From positions 7,821,657 to 7,885,656 of the forward strand of contig CM040449.1 of NCBI GenBank assembly GCA_022749755.1: DNA of 64,000 nt, in the 5' to 3' direction. This stretch comes from Azadirachta indica (lineage: Eukaryota; Streptophyta; Magnoliopsida; Sapindales; Meliaceae). A program made the translations under genes and the position numbers. The notes under the pieces are model-generated. The model was not told where the DNA came from. It made no database searches and saw only the letters and a program-made list of their open reading frames with translations. This document shows positions 35,295-47,933 of this stretch, one piece after another (positions within the stretch are counted from its first letter, which is position 1; the number at the start of each line of letters is the position of its first letter).

Positions 35295-35522
35295 TGTTTG
35301 AGTCCATTAAGACAAAAGTCTGCTGCCCTGGAAGCTTTTAATATACATTAATCCTCTACGCCCATATATCTGTGTGTGTTTTCTCAAAAGTTTCAGCAAA
35401 AACATCCCAATGACACAAGTCTGCTGTCAAATGCACACAAGTGATTGAAATATATCAACAATTATCTTTGCGTTTTCCTTAATTTTAGTAGCCATACATA
35501 GTCTTCAAAGAGCCTGAAACAA
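35295..35522 (-). pseudogene. ALD1 last-exon relic R8
   Basis: Minus strand: TTTCAGGCTCTTTGAAGACTATG, TAAGGAAAACGCAAAGATAA, TTGTTGATATATTTCAATCAC, TTGGGATGTTTTTGCTGAAAC, ATGTATATTAAAAGCTTCCAGG. Includes an intact-looking acceptor but broken frames. Confidence 0.8.
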
Positions 35523-35728
35523 ATATGACAATCATATACAAAGAGAAGGAAGAACTAACAAATGCTACTCTTTAATTCTTCATTTCGAACTAACAAAACA
35601 AATTACATTTCATTTTTTTCAGCTGGCACATAAAGCATACATATATAATTAATAATCCCGAGGAAAATAACAGAATAAAATGAAAGCAAAAGATCCTAAC
35701 ATGAGAACTACTAGTTTCTCCTTCCAAA

Positions 35729-36001
35729 CTAGCTTTTGCAATCCCAATTTTCATTAACTGTTAACTTTGTGTCAGAGTCGAGCTCAGTGGCAGAGGAAAC
35801 CTTAGCAGAGCGAGTCTTCTTGGACAACCAGAAGAAACATCCGCTTGGGATTTTGTTCACATCATTAGCAACCATACCAGCTTTGCTGTGATCAATAGCT
35901 TCTTGTTCCCTGTGTTTCTTCATTTTTTCCTTAGACTGAGCTCTCATGACATAAGCTTCAACTAGAGTAGGTCCTGCTGTACCCAATCCAGCCATTGCCA
36001 T
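35729..36001 (-). CDS. SP-A11, short protein of unknown function
   Basis: 90 residues from ATG at 36001 (88 from the shared MAG start at 35995). Complete family architecture: MAGLGTAGPTLVEAYVMRAQ leader and helix, linker with AIDHSKAGMVANDVNK, motif GCFFWLSKKTRSAKV, tail DSDTKLTVNENWDCKS. The second Cys (CDRK) is replaced by Ser (SDTK), and a Cys is kept near the C-terminus. TATA box at 36143-36138. It is one of the most complete copies. Function unknown. Confidence 0.75.
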   Translation of the reverse strand: MAMAGLGTAGPTLVEAYVMRAQSKEKMKKHREQEAIDHSKAGMVANDVNKIPSGCFFWLSKKTRSAKVSSATELDSDTKLTVNENWDCKS

Positions 36002-36137
36002 AATTGCCCAACAATTAATATACCTTGGAACAAGTTTCAATTTATATATACAGATGGAATGAATATAGTAGCAAAGCTGGAAGATATTTGTACACGATGA
36101 AGATGATGAAGTATACAGCAGGTCAAGAAAGCTTGAA

Positions 36138-36143
36138 TTTATA
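36138..36143 (-). promoter_or_regulatory. TATA box of SP-A11
   Basis: TATAAA in GCCTATAAATTCAAGCTTTC, 137 bp before the ATG at 36001. Confidence 0.55.
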
Positions 36144-36909
36144 GGCTTCTGTTCTGCCGTGTGGATTCAACTGGTGGTGTTACCTTTTCTCGGCTGGACT
36201 GGTGGCTAAGTTATTAAAAAATTGGTAAGTAGATATATTTAAAGGTGTTTTCATTGAAGTCAGCATGAATTATATACGTGTCCAAGTGTTGTTTGGGCTG
36301 CCAATTACGTGAGACAAGTCAAGATAAGATGTGGAATTTTGGACTTGCTCTCAGACTGCTGGGAACACGAGGAACACTGAACATTGAGCGCCGCCCATTT
36401 GTTGACCTTTAGCCTGCATGCATCCTGTATATCAATTTCAATATTAGAAATTTCTTGATAGTAGCCGAGGATGACGTGAGGTTGTCATCCATTGAGTACG
36501 TAGATTCGAATCTTTATTTTATTATGATGTGTGAATTTTATTTTTTTAAAAATAAAATAATATATATTTTAAATAATTATATGATAACTAAGATAACATT
36601 CATTCATTAGATAATAAAAATGTTACAAATTACATTTTTTCTAATATCATTGATTACATATGTGTCAAAAGTAAGATCGAAATATGTGTTACGATGTCGT
36701 ATTCATAATATCTTATTGACAATGTTTGAGTTGCTTAATTTATGCTTTAATGCATGCATGTAATTGAACACCACTTGTTCATTCTAATGCCTTGCTGGCT
36801 AATTAATTTCTTTTAGATTCATGGATCACATTATAATGATGCACAACTCACAGCACCTTTGTGGACCCATTTACATGTGATGATGATACAGTTACGAGGT
36901 ATGAAAATA

Positions 36910-38630
36910 AGATAATATATAGCTCACAAGAATATATAACATGATTATGTTATATTTATTTATTTATTTTATAAATTTTATCACACGATCCATAATTATG
37001 ATAATAAAAATGAAATTTTAAAATAAGTATCTTTATTTTTATTAAATAATTTTATTGAGATTTTTAAAATATGTGTGATACTTAGTGGCAGAACTACTGC
37101 ATGCCCTATAAATATCATTTTTTTATTCTTTAAATTATATTTTTATTGTCTTAATTAATTTCGGTAAATTTTGAATTCTTACATTTTGGCCCTCCAAAAT
37201 ATTAATCTTAATTTCACTATTGACGATATTTCTTTACCATTTAACCTAATATCTTAATACTCCCTTACTTTTTAAAAATATCTCATCTATCTCTTTGCTA
37301 CATTAATTTATGAAATCGAAGAAAAAAAAACTTAACACATTTAAAATAAATTAATTTTTTGTAATTAACTTTGTAATTAATATGATCTAAGACATATAAA
37401 ATAAATTAATTTTTCTGTAACTTTTTAATAAATATGTCTTACACCTACAAAATAAATTATTTGTTATAATATTTTAATTAATATTTTATATTTAAACTTT
37501 TTCTGCTTTTCTCTCTCTCTTTTCTACTACTCTTTCCTCTTTATCAACACAACTTCATATCCCTTAAACAAATTTCAAAAGAAAAGACTTCTTTTCTTGT
37601 CTTGATTATTTTTTATACTTCAAATTAATTAATAACAAACAAATAAAATCACCTAAATAAACATCAAATAAATAAAATTACCTAAGTATATTGACACACA
37701 AATAGTGTAAAAATTGATTAATAGAAAACAAAAAATTTAAAAATTAAAATTTTCAGAGATTTTTCTTTCTACCTCTTGAACTAATTCTTTTAACAACTCT
37801 AATACCAAACAAGTTAGAGCATATTTGAGATTGTTATTGAAAGAAGTAAAAGTGATTTTGAATAGGTAAAAGTCATTTTAAATGTTTGATAAAAATTTTT
37901 AGAGTCAATTTTGAGAAAATCACCGAATACTATAGTATACCAAATACATCAAATATGCCAAAACACCTCATATTACAGAATACCAAATACCAAATACATC
38001 AATTTTGAGAAAATCACCCAAGGAGGAAAAGAGTATTTTTTTAAAATCTGATTTTAAAAATAGTTTTATTTATAAATATAATACAAATATACCCATTTTT
38101 ATAGAATTTAGTTATTTGAACCTATTCGATTCATTTCAAATCTATATTTTAAAATTATAAAAGTTCATTTCAATTTTCGCTTTAAATAAATTAAACTTAG
38201 AAACGAATTGAAAATTGAATTATAAATATAAAAAATTAAAAAGTAAATTATATATCTAACATTTTATAAAAATGATTTTATAATAATAAATAGATATAAA
38301 TACATAAAATTATTATATATAAAAAAAAATAAAGAGAACAAAGTAGAATCGAACTGACTTGAAGCTATTTGAATCGGTTTGGTTTGGTTCCAATCTGTGC
38401 TCCATCTTGATTCAGTTTGGATGTGTTTTCTAAATTTGAATGATTTGGTTCAATTTTTATGTTCATAAAAATCAAACTAACCCAGGAAATGTCCAATCCT
38501 AAATTTGACTTCAAAATTACCTCCTTCTAAGCATCTTCAGCCTATTTTGTGCATCTAAAATATAAAAGAAACATCAATTGAATGTATTTTTCAACCAATT
38601 TTCTTATAATCATTTAATATTTTGACCGTC
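36910..38630. other. AT-rich spacer, no gene seen
   Basis: Repetitive AT-rich text. A 20-bp direct repeat TCAATTTTGAGAAAATCACC occurs near 37907 and 37999. No gene-like frame. Confidence 0.4.
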
Positions 38631-38636
38631 TTTAAA

Positions 38637-39002
38637 CTAATATAAATGTATTATATCCTTTAAATCTGGAATGAAATTATTGAGTGTTAACTTTTTATGA
38701 GTCTTGTCTTGTATTTCTTGATTCAAACTCACTAATTTTGTTTGTTGCAATATCAAACCCTTAAATACTTGAATTTTATCTAAGTTAATTATTTCCACAG
38801 AAAAATGAATAGCAAGATCGATTAATAATTTAGTTTTAGATGTATCTGTTGCTCTTTCTATAAAGACAACTTTTTGCTTATATTTGAAAATGTTGTTGGA
38901 GGAATTCATGATCATAGTCATTTTTGCAATATTTCTTGTCACACTAAAACCTAGTCGTGTGAATATTTTTGAAGCATATGTAGAACCTTTCACCAAACTC
39001 AT
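38637..39002 (-). pseudogene. IPT: Adenylate isopentenyltransferase (IPT) pseudogene fragment
   Basis: 121-codon open frame. Its central part, KVVFIERATDTSKTKLLIDL followed by HFSVEIINLDKIQVFKGL, aligns with the N-terminal nucleotide-binding region of plant cytokinin-synthesis IPT proteins. There the P-loop normally reads G(A/T)TGTGKS, followed by IDLA.RF..EIINSDK.QVY.GL. Here the P-loop is destroyed (ERATDTSKT) and the Ser of NSDK is Leu. Homology fades after about residue 90, and the remaining two thirds of the enzyme is missing. IPTs of this type are often intronless, so a DNA fragment or a retrocopy is possible. Confidence 0.7.
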
Positions 39003-39536
39003 GTAAGAAAAATTATGACGAATCTAAAACTTTTAAATTTTCACTATTTTTTTAACAAACCATTTAATATTTTATGGTTCTCTCTTTAAATTGAATAAAG
39101 ACGAATACTGCTATTTTGGTTCTCTTTATTTTTTTTCGTTAAATTAATGTAAATTGTAAGTTAAGATTTTTAGAGTAAATTAATATTATTAAAAGAAGAT
39201 AAGAGAATATAGAGAAATACTAAAAGGTTTAAAAAAATAAGAAAAAAATTTTCAACGCTTAAACTTAAGCGTGCACAAAAAGGCACGAACTAAACCGACT
39301 CGGTCCAATATATTCAATTTGTGTCTTGTTAATTATATTCAATTTAATTTCAATTATAAGTTCCCAAAACTAAATTGAATCGATTTGAGTTCGGTTTTGA
39401 TCGGTTTTTTATAAAAGAGTTTTCTTAGCATATATGCCTCTACAAAATATATTTCAGGAGTTGCCATTGACACTGAATTAATATTTTAAAATACAAATTT
39501 AAATTATTCAAATTATAATTTGATTGTTTAACAATA

Positions 39537-39860
39537 GGGGTGGTAATTCGTGTGCGTAGATCATGTTCATGTCATGTTAAATAGTTAATTGTGTTAAAAA
39601 TTCTCAACTCAAAGACGATTCATTTATTAATTGTATCAAGAATTTTCAACACAAACACAATTCATTTAATAAACGAATGGCACAATACGACCTACAACCC
39701 ATTTATTAATCAAGTTATCATATCAAGTGACACGACACAACTCGTTAAACTATGTATTAAATGTCAAACTGTTTATACGACACGACCCATTAATTCATAT
39801 TAAATTAATCGAGTAAACTAGTTGGTGAATCAACACGATTCGTTTACTCATTTAACATAA
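39537..39860. mobile_element. hAT-type MITE end (partial)
   Basis: Begins AGGGGTGGTAATTCGTGTGCG and is rich in ACACGA/TCGTGT words, a pattern familiar from non-autonomous hAT elements of plants. I could not find a matching right terminus. Confidence 0.35.
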
Positions 39861-40404
39861 GATTACATCCATTTACGTGTTTACCTAATTTCCATAAAAA
39901 TTATATCCATTAAAATAATTCAAAAAATAATATATTAACTATCTAAAAATTAAAAGAGAATATAAATCAATAAAATACAAGGTTTCATCAACAATATCAC
40001 AAAAATATCAAAATAAAATCAAAATACTCCAACATTATAATTTGTCAATCCAATAGTCAAAGACTCAAAATACCTGAAAATAATATGAAAATAATTTATA
40101 GAAATATAAATTTAAATTAGTAAAAGATATTAAATAAATAAACCTGTCAAATATTATTCAAAATCACGTTTTCTTCAAGGAGTGCTATTAATTGATAAAT
40201 TGATTATATTTTTGGTGAAGTCTTTCAATTTGACACATGTTGCATTAACTAATAAAAGTGTAAAGATTAAGAATCTAAAAACAGTAAAAAAATTTTTAAA
40301 TTAAAAACATTGAAAATTTAAAAAAAGAATTTTAAGATTATCACTTTCTCCATAAAGCCAATCTCGTGTGCAAATTAAAGCTTCCACTGTATTTGACTTA
40401 AGTG

Positions 40405-42365
40405 CACTCTAAAATTAATCAAGAACTATACAACCAACAGTAAAAGCTAATTTAGATGAAATTGTTGATATCAAAATAGTTAATATATCTCGAACCATAG
40501 AAGAAAGTTGAGGATAACAAAATTGATTGCCTTTCCAAAATGATAAAATGTCCAAGTGAACAGTCTGTTCAACACATGGTTCATCTAAATATAATTCCAA
40601 TTGTCTTTTAGATAAAAGCATCCATGTCCATGCTCTCCAAATAATCAAACTCCAATATTCCTTAATTAGCTATTTGTTCACATGACAGATCTTGATATGG
40701 GAGAATCAAAATAACATTGAATTGCATCATATATTAATATATATTTAAAGTAAAGAAAAAACAATTAAAAGAATATAAAATTTTCCTCCAAATATGATTC
40801 GGGTTTTCCTTTGCCTCTAATATTGTCCACTTGAACAATCACCACTAAGTTGCAGTGCTAGAAGAACATGCTCTCGAATTGACCATATATTTATTAAATA
40901 AAGAAAACAATGTATTCCAAACTTTGTTGAATTCCATAGAAATATAATCATGACCATAAATTTTTTTGTATGCCTATTCGACAAATGACATCTTGTAACA
41001 ATGATCTAAAATAATTGCTAAAGCAAACATTGAACAAAAATCAGATCAATATTTTAAAATTTGATTCAACATCTTCTTCCTCATGTGTTTTAAATATACA
41101 TCTACACTTGTTGATTATTCCTTTAAAGTATACATAAGTTGCAAATACCTTAAGAAAACACAAATTTGAAGTGGCATATTTTAACCTAGAAAATATACAA
41201 ATAATTTCATTAAAAAGCACTAAAAAACTACTGATATTTTCAAAAACACCCCACTCATCATCTGAAGGACAGTACTTATAGTTAGAATCACTTAATTGTA
41301 AATGACAAAATGCACTTTTATAATAAAGTATACTCTCAAATATAAGGTAGGTTGAATTCCATCTCATAAGAACATTTTATTTTAAACCTTTCTGACTATC
41401 CAAAGAAACTTGTCTAATATATTCCAAAGACTTTTGTTTTCTTCCTTGTGACCCTTTCACGTATTTGACACTTTCAAGAATTTTATTTAGCTCCCTTTTT
41501 ATTCTCTTCAATGCATCTTGAGCTATTAAAATGATGATATGAGCAGAAAAACAAATATAAAAGAAATCTCCATTAGCCACAAGTGATTTTTTAAGTCCCA
41601 ATTAAGATTTTAATAAATCAACACAATAAACATTGGCAAAAGCATATCTAATCTTTTTCTTAATACCCTATTCACACAACAAGAATAATAACTTTTCAGC
41701 CAGAGAAACCCCATTATGTAAAGATGACATAAATCTAAAATTCAACAACTTCTTTTGCAAAATTCAATTTTTATCAATAAAATGTACAGTGAGAGATACG
41801 TAACCATGAGTAGTTATTAAAGTCCACAAATCAGAAGTCAAACAAATTCCACTGAGAACTTCCTCTAACATATTTTTAATCTTACCACTTTTTTTACTAT
41901 ATATTTTTAACATATCTGCTTTTGCAGTTTTTTGGATATACCTTGCACTTTGAGTTGAAAATATTCATGAACTCTTCTTATGCCAACATATTCAATAAAT
42001 TGGAAAGATAATTCATGTATAAAAATTGACTCATCTAACAACTCACAGAATACACTAATATCAAACTGTTACGTACGTTAAGAAATAAAACCCTCACTAT
42101 GTGCTATGAGCATTTAATGAGGACCGTGTGGAATGGATAACTTAGGACATTTTTATTTACTTAACCATATTATCTATCCTATAGGTGCTATCACAAATAT
42201 ATATTTTTTCACATAGCTTAGACTTGGATCTCAATTTGCCATCTTAATGTGCATTCATTGGCATCTTCATAAACATATTCCACACCTTAGATGTTTCTCT
42301 CCTTTTGCTTTTTCTACCCTGAGATGAGCCCATCTGTCGCACAAACTTCTGTCAGTTCACCTAAA
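40405..42365 (-). pseudogene. hAT-superfamily transposase pseudogene (BED finger, RICESLEEPER-like)
   Basis: Read on the minus strand. A start near 42330 (MGSSQGRKSKRRETSKVWNM) is the beginning of a BED finger that stops soon after. 41.6-42.0 kb holds TSDLWT and GYVSLTVHFID with stops. 41377-41601 and 41041-41367 carry SVKYVKGSQGRKQK, RWNSTYL and FCHLQLSDSNYKYC. 40415-40648 carries the C-terminal dimerisation region (LDILSFWKGNQFCYPQLSSM). Several stops and frameshifts break it, so it is dead. Confidence 0.8.
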
Positions 42366-43173
42366 TTGATTACATGTCCACCTAAGAAACCTTTAGCTTT
42401 ATGGATTGATGCTGAATTAGTCTCCAAACAATTTGAATCCATCTACATATAAAAGTAACAAAATAGTTAATAATAATATATTATTTTAATAAAAATCACA
42501 AGTAATAATATATTTATCAATTTTACAATTTATTATAATATTATCAATAAAATTCATACTAAAATTTTCATTCTTTAATAAACATTAAAATAAACTAAAA
42601 AAATATTCATCAAAATAAAATAAACAATTGTTTTATTTATTGATTGATTAATAAATAAAATAAGATTATCTTATTATAATTTATAATCTTATAAATTCTA
42701 ATAGGCAATTGTCACTTAGTGGTTGAGAAAACTTTTAATTTAATAAATAAAACAAGAAGACATTTATCTTAATGTTGAAAATAATCTATGAATTAATTGA
42801 ATTAACTTGTTCATTTGACTACACATAAATAAAATTCAACAAGATTTAATGAAATTTTGTCCAATCGATAACAATACATAAATTAAAAAAAATTACTTTA
42901 ATTAGCAGAAAAATGGCAAACAAAGAAGTGATAGGCAAAAAATGGATGAGCTGATTGAAGTTTCGTAGTGGAATGGATCGACAAACTTGGTGGGTGAAGT
43001 TTGGGGTTAGGAGCTGCGGCTTTTAGACAAAATGAAAAATCCATCTAAGAGAAGTGAAACTAAGTGATTTAAATTTTGTGTTTTAATTTGCTTATTATCA
43101 TTAAAGTACTTAAAATATTAAAACTTATGTATTTTATAAATATAATATACTTATACAATCAAATCTTTATATT

Positions 43174-43616
43174 TAGAGGTGGGCACCGTCTGATTCAATT
43201 TGAATCTTATTGAAATCAAACTGAACCAAAATATTTTAGGTTTAAAATTTTTTAAACCGAACGGGATCGAACTTGAGTAAGAAATCGAAATGAAACTAGA
43301 TCGAATAAATAAGAACCGGTTGGTTAAGCTTGATTTTACTGTTTAATTTTTAATTTTTATCTATTTTTCTTTTTTCTTTAATTTCTTAAAAATGACGTTG
43401 TTTAACTCTCATAAAATAATGTTATTTTACTATTTAACACTATTTTGATTTGGTTTCTAGATTTTCATATTAAAACTACAACTAAATTGAAATTTCCAAA
43501 TTTTCTAAAAAAAGAACTAAAATTGGACCAAATAACTTATAAAGCCAAATTGAATCTATCAGTTCTAATCCATTTCGATTTGATTTTTGGAATTCTAATT
43601 TCTTCTGTCCACCCTA
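43174..43616. mobile_element. hAT-like MITE
   Basis: Starts TAGAGGTGGGCA and ends TGTCCACCCTA, imperfect inverted ends. Flanks TTTATATT (43166-43173) and CCTATATT (43617-43624) agree at six of eight positions, in keeping with a decayed 8-bp hAT target duplication. Confidence 0.5.
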
Positions 43617-43624
43617 CCTATATT

Positions 43625-45590
43625 AAAGGACTGTTTGTTACAAATAAACTTATATTATGTATTTTTTAATTTTATTAAAAAATTTAATAATATTCAATAT
43701 ATTCAATGGCTATCTTTTTCTTTTTTACTGATTTCAAAATAATTAAAACTTAAGACTAGCTAAATCTAACCATCCACAGTTGATCGAGTCACTAAAATTT
43801 AGTTTAGGTTTTTAACACTTACTTTTCTTGAGATTTAAGATTTTAACACTTAAATGAAAAGTATTAAAAAATACACATTAACCTCCCCTGTAACCATCTA
43901 ATTCTATTAATCAAATGTTAGAATTAAGGGTAAATTTGTGAAAAAACACTTGACAACACATCCCACCAAGTCTTTTATCGTTTCTATCTCCATGGCATCC
44001 CCTTTGCCTCCCATTCGTCCTCCATTGTCGCTACTCCACCACCACTCTTTGTCATCGCTATTCCCCCTATCCCATTGCTCTCTCCTCCTCCCCCTCCTCC
44101 TTTTCTCCTTTCTCTCTCTCTCTCCCTCCACCCTTAGCACCATCATAGACCGTGTCTTCATGGACTTATCCCTCTGCCCCACCATCTTTCGCACCGACTA
44201 CGACCCCTCTACCTTTAATCCAACCTCTCCTCCCCTTAGGCCGCCTTGTTAGTGGTCTCTACGGCCACCTTATCCTTATCACTATCTCCAACTTCAGAAC
44301 CATGTGTATTTCTTCTACAACTTCAAAACCTCATCCACAAAATCTTGCACGGTCGATTTTTCCTAACCAATCGTTATGACTACAGAGAAACCAAAAAGGA
44401 AGTTCATTAGTTGTTTTGTTATCTGAACTTGGATTGTTTATAGTAAAAACTAATACATGAAATATAGGTTTTGGGTTGTTGAACATTATTTATTTTTCTT
44501 TGATTTAAAAAATAAAAAAGTGCTGGAATTTTCAAACTCAGTATCTAGATTTCACCTTGAACTGATTTTAAAATTATGGAAAGAAAATTTTAGTTATTTC
44601 ACCGTGAGCTGATTTTGAAATTATGGAAAGAAAATTTTAGTTTTGATTGGTGAAAAAGGGTGAGAAAAGAAAAGAAAAGAAAAGAAGAAGGAGGAATTTT
44701 AACATTTTCAGCTTTTAGTTTTTTGGGATCAAAATTGGATAGTTGATTAAAGAATTCTATTTTTATTTTAATTTTTTTGTAGTTAAGAATTCTTTTTTAT
44801 TTTTATTTTTTTGTAGTTAAGAATTCTTTTTTATTTTTATTTTTTTTTTAGTTGAGAATTTTGACAATTTTTTGTAGATGGAAAAGGAAGGATTGGGATT
44901 TTTGTAATGGTGAAGGAAGGAATCAAATTGGTTGGTGAGAAAGCGTACGAAAAGTAAAGCTTTTCTTCGATGATGACGAAAGAAGAAGGAACAAAAGTAA
45001 CAATGGCTATGAGTGAAAATGAAAGTGAGGGTATTAAATTAAAAATAAGTACTTTTAAGACTATTAAACGTAATTTAATAAAGAGGAAGAAAATATTTTA
45101 TAATATATGAATAATGGATGGGGTTCGGCGGTAAATATTTCACTAATTTTACTATAGAATCTTATGTTCGAATCTTAGCAACCAAATTTTAAGTGATTAT
45201 TACACATACATAAATCATGTAAGAAAGTTGAAGTATTATGTTCAAGAATACCTATGTTATACCACTTGTTCTCCCTCCTTATAAGTAGAAAATCAATAAC
45301 TGTTGAATTCCTTTTCGTCCTTTTGACAAATTTTAGTAAAAGAAAATTATTCGTGGACGTTACACTTACATGGAGTTTCAAGCAAAATAACTAACCGATC
45401 AAAGCTTAAAGCCCGCCCAAATTCTCCTTGAACAAACCCAAATAAAATAATCAGTGATTTATAGGTTTCTGTAAATGAATGGATACAGATGCTGTTTCAT
45501 CTCTCTAATTGTTTCAAGCAACATAATTCACAATGGAATATGTCTTGATTCTCCTGATGAATCCACCTTCTTAACCTTTATTAATGAGAA
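43625..45590. other. Repeat-rich spacer, no gene supported
   Basis: Includes a strongly CT-rich patch (44020-44130) whose open frames are low-complexity, a duplicated 46-bp segment near 44552-44645, and a triplicated AAGAATTCTTTTTTATTTTT unit at about 44752-44860. Confidence 0.45.
44752..44862. repeat. Three tandem copies of a 35-bp T-rich unit
   Basis: AAGAATTC followed by a T/A-rich run and TTTTTTTGTAGTT is repeated about three times; the last copy ends TTAGTTGAGAATT. Confidence 0.6.
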
Positions 45591-45601
45591 ATTAGAACTA
45601 A

Positions 45602-45630
45602 AAGTCCTGAAGGCCTGACACAAATATGGC
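45602..45630 (-). pseudogene. ALD1 last-exon relic R9, boundary only
   Basis: Minus strand AATTGCCATATTTGTGTCAGG then CCTTCAGGACT: the intron end and first bases of the last exon, as seen in other relics. It lies downstream of SP-A12, as expected. Confidence 0.45.
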
Positions 45631-45814
45631 AATTACAAAGAAAAAGGAGGAACTCACACTGTAGGAGAAATTGTTCAGAAAAGATACATAATTGGTAATC
45701 CTCGCTCAATAATGGAAGAAAATTGAGGACAAAAAATCAAAGAAAACATTTGATTATAAAATTCCTAACAGAACTACCCATATTGCAACTGAAACAGAAT
45801 TTGTCACCCACAAA

Positions 45815-46063
45815 CTAGCTTTTGCAATCCCCTTTTTCATCAACTTGGAGCTTTCGATCGCAGTCAGTGGCCGACGAAACCTTGGCAGAATGAGTCTTCT
45901 TGGACACCCAGAAAAAACATCCACCAGGGATTTTCTTTCCATCATCAGCAACCATACCAGTAGCAGTTTGTTGCTTCTCCAGTTTCTTCATCTTTTCCTT
46001 ATACAGTGCTCTCATGGCATAAGCTTCTACTAGACATGGTCCTGCTGCACCAACTCCAGCCAT
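45815..46063 (-). CDS. SP-A12, short protein of unknown function (consensus-like copy)
   Basis: 82 residues, the most consensus-like copy: MAGVGAAGPC, helix LVEAYAMRALYKEKMKKLEK (about 11-30), linker QQTATGMVADDGKKIPG, motif GCFFWVSKKTHSAKV, tail DCDRKLQVDEKGDCKS. Cys in GCFF, CDRK and near the C-terminus are all kept. No signal peptide or membrane span. On the minus strand it comes directly after SP-B8 and the intact ALD1, so it belongs to the only unit with a working ALD1. TATA box at 46212-46207. Function unknown. Confidence 0.8.
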   Translation of the reverse strand: MAGVGAAGPCLVEAYAMRALYKEKMKKLEKQQTATGMVADDGKKIPGGCFFWVSKKTHSAKVSSATDCDRKLQVDEKGDCKS

Positions 46064-46206
46064 TGCTATAGGTTCCGAGGAATTAGCAGATATATACTTG
46101 AGCTATTAGGCTTGCAACCAGATTTCAAATGTATGCAGATGCAGAGAATCTGAAATTAATTTGGTTTACGTTGAAAGATGAAGTTAGCAGGTCATGAAAA
46201 CTTGAA

Positions 46207-46212
46207 TTTATA
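46207..46212 (-). promoter_or_regulatory. TATA box of SP-A12
   Basis: TATAAA in GCCTATAAATTCAAGTTTTC on the minus strand, about 144 bp before the ATG. Confidence 0.55.
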
Positions 46213-46499
46213 GGCTTCTGCCGTGTACCAGTTTACCCGTGGGACATGTACCTGGGTTGTTCCTTGAATTTTCGGCTACCTTGGCGGCCAAGTCACTAAT
46301 TTCCTTGAATGTTCTTGTGTGGTGGAGACAAGTATAATTAAAGGTGATTGGACGTCAGCATGTAAGTGTTAAAGTTTTTCGGGTGGTCAATTGAGTCAGC
46401 AATGATGTGGAATATTTTTGTTGCCTTACGTACTCATACCCTCCCGTGCACTTGCTTGGAAGTTGACCTTGGCGTACTTGAACCAATTCCGACGTTGAA

Positions 46500-47320
46500 A
46501 TTTCTTGAGAGTCAAATTTTTTTTTTTTTTTCCGAATATTACAAGCCTATTATTGTATATCTCTACTGATATTTTATCAAGAATCTATTGAAAATTTTAC
46601 TAAAAAATTCGATAACGGTTATGACATATCTAACACTCAAAAATCTATCCTTATTAAAAAATATATATTTAATCAAAAATTTTAAAATATTTTCACCTAA
46701 TATGAAAATTCCTATCAGTCATATTTAGTAAGAGTAAAAAATAATTAATTGAACTAATTCTTCCATTGTGGACTTATTGTTGATGTATTGCGCTATATTA
46801 TATCTAAAAAGGGCTAATTTCAATTTTATACCAAATTTATTATATAAAATAAATTATTTTTAATCTTAACTCAAATTCATTGACCATCTTTATAAACAAA
46901 TTAAAATGTTGCATAGTTATGTACAGTTCACCTATTAATAGTAAATCATTGTTATCTTTAATAAAAAATGATGAAATATCGTATTTACTCTTATAACAGT
47001 TAATATTACGTGTGCAATAACAAAAATAACCTCGTCTATCTTTTTTTTTTTTTTTTTTAATATTTTCTCTCCTCTTTTCCTCCTCATCTCCTCTCCCTTT
47101 TCTCTTTTGGTTTCAGTATCAACTAGAAAGCTATCAATTTTTGTTGTCAGAAGCCAACCCACGATTTTCGCCGTTGTTCCTCATCTTTTTTCTCTTTTTA
47201 TCTCTTATGTCCCTCTTCTCTTTGCACATTCATGCCTTGCAACTCAATTTGTAGATTGAATTTTTAATTGTGGATTAAATTTGTTAGTTCAATTTATATG
47301 TTTGTAAATTTGTTGAAATG
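46500..47320. other. AT-rich spacer, no gene seen
   Basis: Poly-T runs (46516-46530; 47041-47058) and AT-rich sequence only. Confidence 0.4.
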
Positions 47321-47324
47321 AAAA

Positions 47325-47595
47325 ATCACAATTTAATTTTGAGTAATCTAAAACCCTAATTTGATTTGGGATAATTGAAAAATGTAATTTAATTTGGGTA
47401 ATTGAAATCCTAATTTGATTTGAGTAGTGGGAAAACCTAATTTAATTTGGAATAATTTACACCTTAATTTAATTTGGGTAGTTAGAAAACTTAATTTGAG
47501 TTTGGGTAATTGAAAATATTAATTTAATTTGAAATAATTGGAAACCTTAATTTAACGTAGGATAATTGAAAATTCTAATTTGATTTTGATTTTTA
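47325..47595. repeat. Minisatellite, about 27-bp units
   Basis: About nine degenerate tandem units of the form CCTAATTTGATTTGGGTAAT followed by TGAAAA-like bases. Unit length varies from about 25 to 32 bp. Non-coding. Confidence 0.75.
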
Positions 47596-47902
47596 ATTAA
47601 TTAAAATTATAAATAAAATAAACGAATCATTGTTATTATTATTGTATTATTTATATATTAAGTTTGAATTCATAGACTAAATTGACATTTAACATGGTTG
47701 AAATGTGTTTTTTTTTTTTTAAATTTATGATATTGTTATATTTAACGACAGTTTGTTGTTACATGAAGCAATGCAAATGACTTTCTAACATTTGAAGTTA
47801 TTTTTTAAGATTATCAATAAATTCAGGAATAAAATCGAAAATAATTCATATAAAATGTATATAGAATGGTAGTATTATTCAATCGTTTGTTTGGATATAA
47901 GA

Positions 47903-47904
<2 letters not shown>

Positions 47905-47930
<26 letters not shown>
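47905..47930. repeat. TA microsatellite
   Basis: Uninterrupted TA/AT run of about 26 bp. Confidence 0.8.

Positions 47931-47933
<3 letters not shown>

Noticed and set aside
43938..44379. Overlapping open frames on both strands with Ser/Leu/Pro- or Arg/Glu-rich products
   Set aside because: They follow a CT-rich simple-sequence patch, which keeps several frames open by composition; no domain is seen.
45117..45200. GTTCGAATCTTAG resembling a tRNA B box (possible SINE or tRNA)
   Set aside because: No matching A box at the right spacing and no cloverleaf could be drawn.
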